Part shown: piece by piece, positions 7,969 through 16,034 of the stretch
How positions within the stretch are numbered: the stretch's first letter is position 1
Layout: every line of letters begins with the position of its first letter
The notes under the pieces: generated by a model
Told to the model about the DNA's origin: nothing
The model's input: the letters and a program-made list of their open reading frames with translations, nothing else
Databases searched by the model: none
Program-made: the position numbers and the translations under genes
Assembly: GCA_009786975.1 (NCBI GenBank)
Contig: WRGX01000218.1
Location: 1 to 39,113, forward strand
From: Defluviitaleaceae bacterium
GTDB lineage: Bacteria; Bacillota; Clostridia; Lachnospirales; WQUN01
Length of the DNA stretch: 39,113 nucleotides
Reading direction: 5' to 3'

Positions 7969-10900
7969 CTAATTAAATTTTGCCAATATCCCCCGGATTT
8001 CCTTAATCCGTGAAACGCCGCCGTCTTCCGGCGGTTTTTCATTTTTCGGGGCGCGAATTGTTACATAGGGGTTTTGTGCCATGGTGAACAGCAGGCGGGC
8101 GGGGTTTTCTTGGATTACGCGCATGAGTGTGTCGGGATTTATCGGGGCGTCGGCGCGGAAGGTCAGGACTATGTTTTGCGATTTTTGTGCGACGGAAATT
8201 ATGCCGAGGTCGCGGGCTTCGGCTTTCATCAAGGCAACATCCAGGAGGTTTACAACAGGCGTCGGCATTGTGCCAAAACGGTCTTCGATTTCTTCCTGTA
8301 CATCAAAGTAATCTTGTTGCGAATTTATCAGCGAGATTTTTTTGTAAATTTCTAATTTTTGCTGCTCGTCGGGGACGAGGCGCGTGGGGATAAAGGCGTC
8401 TACGGAGATGTCAATGTTGGTTTCATGGGCGACGGGCGGGGCTTCGCCGCGATGTTGCCCGACAGCCTCCGCCAGGAGCTTGCAATACATATCGTACCCG
8501 ACGGAATCCATATGCCCGTGCTGTTGCTGGCCCAGCAAATTTCCCGCGCCGCGAATTTCCAAGTCGCGCATCGCGATTTTAAAGCCCGCGCCGAACTCGG
8601 TGAATTCGCGGATTGTTTGCAATCGTTTTTCTGCTTCCTCGCGCAGAACTTTATCGCGTCGGTACATTAAATACGCGTACGCGAGGCGGGACGAGCGACC
8701 CACGCGCCCGCGAAGCTGGTAAAGCTGTGAAAGTCCCATGAAGTCGGCGTTTTGGATGATTATCGTGTTGACGTTCGGGATGTCTAGCCCGGTTTCGATT
8801 ATCGTTGTGCAAACCAAAACATCGACCTCGCCTTCGACGAAATCGTGCATGATATTTTCAAGCTCGGTTTCGCTCATCTGCCCATGCGCGAAGGCGACGC
8901 GCGCCTGCGGTACAAGCGCGGCAACGCGCGTGGCTTCCTCGGCAATGTTGCGCACGCGGTTGTGCAAATAGTACACCTGTCCGCCTCGCGCAAGCTCGCG
9001 GGAAATTGCGTCGCGCACGAATTCCGCGGAATATTCCATTACATATGTCTGGACGGGGCGGCGTTCCTCGGGCGGCTCGTCCAGCAGCGACATATCGCGG
9101 ATGCCGGTCAGCGAAAAGTGCAGGGTGCGCGGGATTGGCGTTGCCGTTAGGGTCAGGACGTCAACGTCTGCGCGGATTTCTTTTAATTTTTCCTTGTGCC
9201 CCACGCCGAATCGTTGTTCTTCGTCAACTATGATTAGTCCGAGGTCTTTAAATTTTACATCCTTAGAAAGGAGGCGATGCGTGCCGATTACGATGTCGGA
9301 CGCGCCGGATGCGAGGTTTTTCAGCGTTACGCCCTGTTCTTTTTTTGATTGGAAGCGCGAAAGCCGCTCGACGGCGATTGGGTAGGATTTCATGCGGGAG
9401 GTGAAGGTCTGAAAGTGCTGTTGTGCGAGGATTGTTGTGGGGACGAGGTATGCGACTTGCTTGCCGTCTTGGACTGCCTTGAACGCCGCGCGAATCGCGA
9501 TTTCCGTTTTGCCGCAGCCCACGTCGCCGCAGACGAGGCGGTCCATTACGCGCGGCGATTCCATGTCGCGCTTTACATCCTCGATTGCGGCGATTTGGTC
9601 GTCGGTTTCGGTGTGTTCGAAGGCGGTTTCGAATTCGGTTTGCCATACCGTGTCCGTGCCGTAAACATGCGCTTTTGCGGCTTGTCGCTCTGCGTAAAGT
9701 TTTATCAAATCCTCCGCGAGGATTTCGACGGCTTGCCGTGCGCGGGATTTTGCTTTTGCCCAGTCCGCGCCGCCCAGCTTGGAGAGCCTCGCCTCCTCGC
9801 GGCCGCCGATGTATCTCTGAATCATGTCCATTTGCGAGGTTTGCACGTACAAATTGCCGCCGTCTTTGTACTCCAGTTTGAGGTAGTCGCGGCAGAGACC
9901 GTCGGTGATGACTTGCTCGATGCCGCGGAAAATGCCGATTCCGTGGTTGTCGTGGACGATGTAGTCGCCGATTCGAAGGTCGGTGAAGTGTGCGATTTTT
10001 TCGGCGTTTTTTTGCCGCTTGCTTTTGCGGCGGCGGGCGCGGTCACGAGTGAAAATTTCTTTGTCGGTTACGACCGCGAGGCGCAGGTCGGGGTACTCGA
10101 AGCCGGCGGAAAGGGTGCCGCGCGTGACGGTGATTACGCCGGGGGAGAGGGTGGCAAGCGCGGGGGCGCGTGTTGGTGGCGATGCTTGGTCTTGAACTTG
10201 CTTTCGAACTTGCTTTCGAACTTGCTCTTGAAGGCGGGTCGGCTCATCGTTGCTAAATGTTTCTACAAATCGTGCGAGCATGTCCATATCGTTCAGCGCG
10301 GCGGCGAGTTGCTCGCCCGTACGGCGCGAACCCGCCAAAATCGCCACGAGATAGCCCTTGTCAAGGAAACTTTGCAAATCCTGCTTTAGCTCGGCGGGCT
10401 TGTGTCGAAGCGGCATACACGCCCGCGCGTTTAGGCGGATTTCTCGCGCTTCGGGGAACTCGTCCGGCTTGCCCGTCATTCCGGAAAAAAGCACACGTGA
10501 AAACTTTTGCGTTTTGTGTAAAACTTCCGCCCAAGTCATCATCACATGCACCTGCGTCGGCAGCAATTTCCCCGCCGCAAGCCTGTGCCCCACGCTTTCT
10601 TCGTACTCTGCCCAAACCGTTTCCATGTGATTTTTTATAAAATTCGGCTCGTCGAAAAAAATCAGTGCGTCCTCGGGGAGATAGTCCAAAAGGTTGCATT
10701 CTTCCTCGTAAAAAAACGGCAGGAATGCGTCGGCACGCGCGGCACCGAAGTCGCTCCACCCCTCGAGGATGCTTTCAATCGACGCCGCCAAAACATTCGC
10801 TTCCTTTATATAGCCGCCTTTTTCAAGCGCGATTTTTTGCGCCGATGCCGCTTCGCGGATTTTCGCCACCGCTTTTTCCAGCCGTTTTTGCCCGAAAACA

Positions 10901-11790
10901 AGCTCGCGCACGGGATAAATTTCAAAGGCCTCGGCGTTTTCAATCGACCGTTGGGACTGCGCGTCAATTACACGAATCGAGTCGATATCGTCGCCGAAGA
11001 ATTCGATGCGGAGGGCTTGCGCTTCGGATAAATCATGCACTTCGTAAGTTTTTGTCGGATTTTTTTCAAAAAGTTCGTGGGGGTTTGTGGCGGCGCGGGA
11101 AACGTTCGATTCGCTCACTGCGCCCGGCGGCAACGCCCCCAAGGCCTTAAACTTCCCGACAGCCGGAAATATATCGAGTATCCCCCCGCGCAGCGCGAAC
11201 TGCCCCGGTGCTTCCGCAAGCGAAACGCGCTCGTAGCCCATTTGCGCCAGCTTGCGCACAATGTCGTCGGGGTCACAAACGTCGCCGACCTTCAAGTCGA
11301 GATGATACCGATAAAACGTAGGCGGCGGCAACATTCTGTCCAATAACGCCTCGGCGGAAAGAATCACCACGGGCAAGCCGCCCTCCGCCCGTCGGCTTCT
11401 GACCTCCGACCGCCGCAATTTATCCAGCACCCGAAGTCTCTGCCGCGTAATTTCCGGGCTTTTCACGTCGGCGGCGTAGAAAATCAAATCGCGGCTTGGG
11501 AAAACGCCGCAATTTTCGCGCATAAAATAATACATGTCCTCGTAAATTTCCTTTGCGCGAAGCTCGCTCGGCGCGATAATCAGCGCGGGCAAGCGCGTTT
11601 CGCGTAAAATTCCCGCGGTGAAATGGCGGTTTTGCGCGGCGGTTGTGCCGTTAAGCCAAAATGTGCCGCGCGTGTCGCTTGATTTGCGCGACAAAAGCCC
11701 GCAAAGCTCCGTAAATTCGGGCGAATTTGCAAGCGGGTCAAGCAGGGCGTGATTGTTCATTTTTTTTACCATTCGCTGATACGCGACCAA
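7969..11790 (-). CDS. mfd: Transcription-repair coupling factor
   Basis: UvrB-like N-terminus, CarD-like RID (IGDYIVHDNHGIGIFRGIEQ), helicase motifs GDVGCGKTEIAIRAAFKAV and DEEQRFGVGHKEKLK, RGRVGRSSRLAYAYL. Start could be 11772 or 11760. Confidence 0.97.
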   Translation of the reverse strand: MVAYQRMVKKMNNHALLDPLANSPEFTELCGLLSRKSSDTRGTFWLNGTTAAQNRHFTAGILRETRLPALIIAPSELRAKEIYEDMYYFMRENCGVFPSRDLIFYAADVKSPEITRQRLRVLDKLRRSEVRSRRAEGGLPVVILSAEALLDRMLPPPTFYRYHLDLKVGDVCDPDDIVRKLAQMGYERVSLAEAPGQFALRGGILDIFPAVGKFKALGALPPGAVSESNVSRAATNPHELFEKNPTKTYEVHDLSEAQALRIEFFGDDIDSIRVIDAQSQRSIENAEAFEIYPVRELVFGQKRLEKAVAKIREAASAQKIALEKGGYIKEANVLAASIESILEGWSDFGAARADAFLPFFYEEECNLLDYLPEDALIFFDEPNFIKNHMETVWAEYEESVGHRLAAGKLLPTQVHVMMTWAEVLHKTQKFSRVLFSGMTGKPDEFPEAREIRLNARACMPLRHKPAELKQDLQSFLDKGYLVAILAGSRRTGEQLAAALNDMDMLARFVETFSNDEPTRLQEQVRKQVRKQVQDQASPPTRAPALATLSPGVITVTRGTLSAGFEYPDLRLAVVTDKEIFTRDRARRRKSKRQKNAEKIAHFTDLRIGDYIVHDNHGIGIFRGIEQVITDGLCRDYLKLEYKDGGNLYVQTSQMDMIQRYIGGREEARLSKLGGADWAKAKSRARQAVEILAEDLIKLYAERQAAKAHVYGTDTVWQTEFETAFEHTETDDQIAAIEDVKRDMESPRVMDRLVCGDVGCGKTEIAIRAAFKAVQDGKQVAYLVPTTILAQQHFQTFTSRMKSYPIAVERLSRFQSKKEQGVTLKNLASGASDIVIGTHRLLSKDVKFKDLGLIIVDEEQRFGVGHKEKLKEIRADVDVLTLTATPIPRTLHFSLTGIRDMSLLDEPPEERRPVQTYVMEYSAEFVRDAISRELARGGQVYYLHNRVRNIAEEATRVAALVPQARVAFAHGQMSETELENIMHDFVEGEVDVLVCTTIIETGLDIPNVNTIIIQNADFMGLSQLYQLRGRVGRSSRLAYAYLMYRRDKVLREEAEKRLQTIREFTEFGAGFKIAMRDLEIRGAGNLLGQQQHGHMDSVGYDMYCKLLAEAVGQHRGEAPPVAHETNIDISVDAFIPTRLVPDEQQKLEIYKKISLINSQQDYFDVQEEIEDRFGTMPTPVVNLLDVALMKAEARDLGIISVAQKSQNIVLTFRADAPINPDTLMRVIQENPARLLFTMAQNPYVTIRAPKNEKPPEDGGVSRIKEIRGILAKFN

Positions 11791-11842
11791 TTTTTGACGA
11801 AAACCGGCCGCCCGCGTTCCCTTCTTCGATTTTTCACACTTT
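11769..11842 (-). repeat. Repeat family R3, copy 2, at the 5' end of mfd
   Basis: ccattcgctgatacgcgaccaatttttgacgaaaaccggccgcccgcgttcccttcttcgatttttcacacttt. Confidence 0.8.
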
Positions 11843-11844
11843 TA

Positions 11845-11917
11845 TCCATTCGCTGAACGCACAAGTTCCTGATGAAAACCGGCCGCCCGCGTTCCTCTCG
11901 TTCACTTTTCACACTTA
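11845..11917 (-). repeat. Repeat family R3, copy 3, tandem with copy 2
   Basis: ccattcgctgaacgcacaagttcctgatgaaaaccggccgcccgcgttcctctcgttcacttttcacactta. Confidence 0.8.
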
Positions 11918-11960
11918 CCCTTCCGAGGGCGCATCAATGATTTCAGACACGGAAAAAAAC

Positions 11961-11987
11961 GAGTCGGCGAGTGTCACTCGCCGACTC
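11961..11987. repeat. Palindrome family R2, copy 2 (overlaps the pth-kinase stop codon)
   Basis: GAGTCGGCGAGTG-T-CACTCGCCGACTC. Confidence 0.9.
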
Positions 11988-13362
11988 ATTTTTGCACGAC
12001 AAAATCCCTCGTCGCCACTTCTGCAATTTGTATCATGTCAAGCATAAAATCGCTTGTCGTTGGCTGCACATTAACAAGCCAGCGCAAATTCGCCAGCTGT
12101 TTAAAAAATTCGAAGCCTTCAAAAACGTCCTCGCGAAACGTTCCGTACTCGACTAAAAATTGCTTCGCAAATTCCGGCTCCCCCGTGCGCGACATAAGCA
12201 TGTACGTCCACGCGACATCGAATCGAAAATCGCCTTGTTTTAACGCAAAATCGGTGACATACAGCTTGTCTTTTTTGTCGGCCAAAACATTCCACGGGTG
12301 AAAATCGCGGTGGATGTAACATGATGAAAACTCCGTAACGTCTTTCGACGCGGCGTCGATTTTGTCCGAAAAAATCGCATATTTTTCACCCAAATTTTTC
12401 TCCCCGATAATCCGCCGAATCTCCGAAATTTCACGAGCAACAAATCCCGTTTCCTCCACACCCGCCTTTATTTTATGCAAATCAAAAAGCAGTTTCACAA
12501 ATTTTTTCATCATCGAGCCCTGCGCATCCGGCTCCGCGCCTTTATACAAATGCCAAAACGCGCCATTCTCAATGTACTGCAAATAAATCCCGTTATCGCC
12601 GCGCCGAATCGGCTTAGGCACGGCGAACCCTTTTTTCCGCAGAAAAATAAGCGCGTCCCACTCGTCGTCAATTTTCGCCGCATCGGCATACCCCTTATAA
12701 ATCTGCCGCTTCCCGTTCGACAATTCCTCCAACCGCACCTCAACTTCGGGACTTTTTTTAATTACCGTCGTCTTCAAAACCTTAACTTCCGGCGACTTCT
12801 TTTCATTAAAAAAATTCATCGCCGCAAGAGTTCCTTCATTTAATATCATCTGAACCGCGTCGCCGGCCTTTGTGACGCCCTTAATCATGTCGTCCCATTC
12901 CTCGCGCAAAAAACGCGACAAAACGTAGTCCGAAAGCGTCCACGACGGCGGCTTTTCACCAACCCCAATGCGCACGCGAATAATTTCCTCTGTGCCAAGG
13001 TGCGAAATCATATTAATAATGCCCTTCTGTCCGTTCGCCCCACCGCGTTCGCGCACGCGAATATCCCCCACCGGCAAAGAAACGTCGTCGTAAACAACGA
13101 TAATTTCCGATGGGGGCAGTTTATAAAAATTCAAAATTTGGCGCACGGCCTCGCCGCTTAAATTCATGTAAGTCATCGGCTTTACAAGCAAAATTTGCTT
13201 GCCGCCGATGCGCCCTTCACCAACTTCCGCGCGAAAACGGCGATTTTTTTTCATAACGATGCCAAAATCGAACGCGAGCTTGTCCATTGTCTCAAAACCC
13301 ACGTTATGCCGCGTGCCTCTGTAAGCGTCGCCCGGATTGCCCAAGCCAACAATGATTTTCAT
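11986..13362 (-). CDS. pth: Peptidyl-tRNA hydrolase fused to a C-terminal aminoglycoside-phosphotransferase/CotS-like kinase domain
   Basis: Pth motifs MKIIVGLGNPGDAYRGTRHNVGFETMD and KPMTYMNLSGEAV; then kinase motifs YIHRDFHPWNVL and YVTDFALKQGD in the same ORF. ORF opens at 13464, true start inferred at 13362. Confidence 0.92.
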   Translation of the reverse strand: MKIIVGLGNPGDAYRGTRHNVGFETMDKLAFDFGIVMKKNRRFRAEVGEGRIGGKQILLVKPMTYMNLSGEAVRQILNFYKLPPSEIIVVYDDVSLPVGDIRVRERGGANGQKGIINMISHLGTEEIIRVRIGVGEKPPSWTLSDYVLSRFLREEWDDMIKGVTKAGDAVQMILNEGTLAAMNFFNEKKSPEVKVLKTTVIKKSPEVEVRLEELSNGKRQIYKGYADAAKIDDEWDALIFLRKKGFAVPKPIRRGDNGIYLQYIENGAFWHLYKGAEPDAQGSMMKKFVKLLFDLHKIKAGVEETGFVAREISEIRRIIGEKNLGEKYAIFSDKIDAASKDVTEFSSCYIHRDFHPWNVLADKKDKLYVTDFALKQGDFRFDVAWTYMLMSRTGEPEFAKQFLVEYGTFREDVFEGFEFFKQLANLRWLVNVQPTTSDFMLDMIQIAEVATRDFVVQK

Positions 13363-13434
13363 GCTATAATGATACGCTAAGAGCGTGGCAACGTAAACGG
13401 AACGAAGGTTCGGAAAATTTTTCCTTGACAAGCA

Positions 13435-13463
13435 TACCATCTCCAGTAATAATGAATAACCCA
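13435..13463 (+). promoter_or_regulatory. Candidate sigma-A promoter for the 13514 gene
   Basis: TTGACA - 17 bp - AATAAT. Confidence 0.55.
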
Positions 13464-13513
13464 CACGGGGGGGGAGTATTAATATAATATTTCGTTCCTG
13501 TGAGGAGTTTGTC

Positions 13514-13792
13514 GTGGCGACAAAAAAAGGTAATGTTATTCAATTTAAGAAGCCGGTAGTAACCAAGGGAAAAGGGAGGGTGTCAAAAATGACAACAAAA
13601 ATGCGAACAACAGCCGACGCCGTCAGAGAAGATGCAGGGTTAATGGCTCCGATTTCCAAAGAAGAATATTTGGGTGAGATAAGCGGCTTTGAGCTTGACA
13701 ACCGCGGCAGTTTGGCGGAAATGTTAGAGCGCACCGCGAAAAGAAACACCGAACTGGGCTTAATCGACCCATATATGACGGACGACGAGTAG
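13514..13792 (+). CDS. Small hypothetical protein
   Basis: 92 aa, GTG start behind tgaggag; two-gene unit with 13803. Confidence 0.55.
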   Translation: MATKKGNVIQFKKPVVTKGKGRVSKMTTKMRTTADAVREDAGLMAPISKEEYLGEISGFELDNRGSLAEMLERTAKRNTELGLIDPYMTDDE

Positions 13793-13802
13793 AGGATTCC
13801 GC

Positions 13803-14327
13803 ATGAGCGATAAAGACTTCATTTCCCTCGTCAACGAGATTATAAGAAAAGCCGTGGCTGAAGTGAAATCAAATATGAAGAAAAAAGATGCGGCAACTTT
13901 GGATGTTCACAAGGAGGCCGCTTGTCTGTGCGGCGCAATCGTAAAAAGCCACGCATTACTTCACTGCGACTGGGATTCACTCCCGGGCAACGAAGACCCC
14001 TATCACCGTGCATACAAATTTCCAAACGAGCTGTTCGCATTCACTGCGGCAATGCGCATAATCAGGCGCAGCTTGCTCAACGAACACATCTCGGACGAAA
14101 AAATGTATCGAATTATCTGGAGCAAGGTTCCTTTTTACCCCGGAAATATAACGGACAATTTCGGATATCTAAGTAACACAATATTTTACATCAACCGCTT
14201 CGCAACAAAATCACGCGATTGCCCCTTCGACATCGGCGCGTATTCCACGATTTTTTACCACTTGGACTTGGAAAATCGCAGACATATAAAAGAGCAGCGC
14301 GAAGACGCCATATCAGTTGCCGCGTAA
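13803..14327 (+). CDS. Hypothetical protein
   Basis: 174 aa ORF followed immediately by a terminator. Confidence 0.6.
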   Translation: MSDKDFISLVNEIIRKAVAEVKSNMKKKDAATLDVHKEAACLCGAIVKSHALLHCDWDSLPGNEDPYHRAYKFPNELFAFTAAMRIIRRSLLNEHISDEKMYRIIWSKVPFYPGNITDNFGYLSNTIFYINRFATKSRDCPFDIGAYSTIFYHLDLENRRHIKEQREDAISVAA

Positions 14328-14360
14328 AAAGCCGACATTCTATGCGAATCGGCTTTTTTT
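14326..14360 (+). terminator. Intrinsic terminator
   Basis: AAAAAGCCGA cattctatgcgaa TCGGCTTTTTTT. Confidence 0.85.
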
Positions 14361-14411
14361 GTGCATATAAAAAAATCCAAAAAAGTTTTTTGTAATCATA
14401 TTGTAAACATA

Positions 14412-14440
14412 TTGCAAAAAAATTGTAAGTATTGTAGAAT
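14412..14440 (+). promoter_or_regulatory. Candidate promoter of the carbohydrate ABC transporter operon
   Basis: TTGCAA - 17 bp - TAGAAT. Confidence 0.5.
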
Positions 14441-14517
14441 GTCACAAGAGCCATGGGCTTGAAACAAAAAGGCAACGCGTAGTGTTGCCCAAAATCAAAC
14501 AAAAACAGGAGGTAAGT

Positions 14518-15960
14518 ATGAAAAAGTGGCTTTTATTAGCAGTGGTTGCAATGTTCGCGACGTTTGCGTTCACGGGATGTGCCTGTGACGAAGTAACCGA
14601 CGTACAACCGCCCGCCGGCGACGTAACCGACCCCGGCGATGTAACAACCGACCCCGGTGACGTAACCGACCCCGCTGACCCGGCAGATCCCCCCGTCGCG
14701 GAAGATGTCTACGTTCCCGAAGGAGTAACACGTATCAATTTGTGGTCCTTCACCGACGAAATCCCCAACATGATTCTCCGCTACAAAGAAATGAATCCCG
14801 AATTTACGGAAAGATTCCTTGTAGTTCCGACGGTTGTTGCAACCGACGGCGGCGGATACCAAATCGCCCTTGACGCGGCCCTTGCAGGCGGCGGCGCAGA
14901 CGCTCCCGACCTTTTCGCGGCTGAATCTGCATTCGTTGTTCGTTACACACAAGGCGACATGGCTCACCACGCGATGACCTTCTCGTCACTCGGCGTTGAC
15001 AACCTTATGGGCAGAATTTCCGACGCAGACATCGCAGGTTACACAGTTGACCTCGGTTCACGCGACGGCGAAGTTGTCGCGCTTGCTTTCCAACATACCG
15101 GTAGTGCGGTAATTTATCGCAGAAGCCTTGCCGAACAAGTTTGGGGAACAGATGACCCCGACTATGTGCGCACAAGAATCGGCCCCGGTTGGGACAGATT
15201 TTTTGAAGCAGCGGCAGAAATGAACGCGGCAGGATTCGCAATGGTTTCCGGCGCGGGCGACGTATGGCAAGCCGTTCGCAACACAGGCGGCCCCTGGATT
15301 GTTAACGACCAACTCGACATCCATCCCGACCGTATGGCATTCTTTGACTACGCTTCCATGCTTTACAGGAACAACTGGATGAACGACGCAAGCTCATGGA
15401 GCGGCGCATGGTTTGCCGACATGGCAGGCGAAGGCGAGCGTCCCGTATTCGCGTTCCTTGGTCCCGCATGGCTCATTAACTATGTTATGGCAGGCAGTTC
15501 CGGCGAAACCTATGGCGACTGGGCTATCGCAGTTCCCCCCGTTGGTTTCTCATGGGGCGGCACGTGGGTTATCCCCGCAAATAACATGAACCCCGAAGCA
15601 CGCGACGGCGTTCGCGAACTCATCGAGTGGATTACACTTGACACAACAAACACCGGCCTTCAATACATGTGGGCAAACGGAACATTGTTTGATGATAACG
15701 ACACCAAAGACGCTGTTGCATCCGGCTTAATCATGGCAGGCGCAGACGGAACAATCCCGTTCCTCGGCGGTCAAGACATGTTCGACGTACTAATCCCCGC
15801 CGGCGCATATGCCGACGGCTCCTTGTTCACACAACATGACGAGCTTATCAACGCCCAGTTCGAAGACCGGGCAATGGACTACGCACGCGGCGACATGACT
15901 CGTGAAGAAGCTCTTGACTCGTTCAGAGGATGGGTATTGGAGACTCTTGACATTAGCTAA
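14518..15960 (+). CDS. Carbohydrate ABC transporter substrate-binding lipoprotein
   Basis: Lipobox FAFTGCACDE, Asp/Pro/Thr-rich linker, family-1 solute-binding pattern (INLWSFTDEIPNMILRYKEMNPEF); aggagg upstream of ATG 14518. Confidence 0.88.
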   Translation: MKKWLLLAVVAMFATFAFTGCACDEVTDVQPPAGDVTDPGDVTTDPGDVTDPADPADPPVAEDVYVPEGVTRINLWSFTDEIPNMILRYKEMNPEFTERFLVVPTVVATDGGGYQIALDAALAGGGADAPDLFAAESAFVVRYTQGDMAHHAMTFSSLGVDNLMGRISDADIAGYTVDLGSRDGEVVALAFQHTGSAVIYRRSLAEQVWGTDDPDYVRTRIGPGWDRFFEAAAEMNAAGFAMVSGAGDVWQAVRNTGGPWIVNDQLDIHPDRMAFFDYASMLYRNNWMNDASSWSGAWFADMAGEGERPVFAFLGPAWLINYVMAGSSGETYGDWAIAVPPVGFSWGGTWVIPANNMNPEARDGVRELIEWITLDTTNTGLQYMWANGTLFDDNDTKDAVASGLIMAGADGTIPFLGGQDMFDVLIPAGAYADGSLFTQHDELINAQFEDRAMDYARGDMTREEALDSFRGWVLETLDIS

Positions 15961-15981
15961 AACTCAATCTGTTGGGTATCA

Positions 15982-16007
15982 AAAGCCGCGCTTTATGCGC
16001 GGTTTTT
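15982..16007 (+). terminator. Terminator-like hairpin between the SBP and permease genes (possible attenuator)
   Basis: CCGCGC tttat GCGCGG TTTTT. Confidence 0.6.
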
Positions 16008-16034
16008 GGTACTCATAAAAGAGAGGTGAAAAGC

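Noticed and set aside
9349-10389. 346-aa plus-strand ORF antisense to mfd, and other long antisense ORFs (e.g. 2973-3806, 18521-19258, 33011-33760)
   Set aside because: Shadow frames of well-supported coding genes; no domain recognisable.
11727-12047. ORF with repeated PIFDENRPPAF...IFHT peptide
   Set aside because: Translation of the tandem R3 repeats on the antisense strand of mfd's 5' region.
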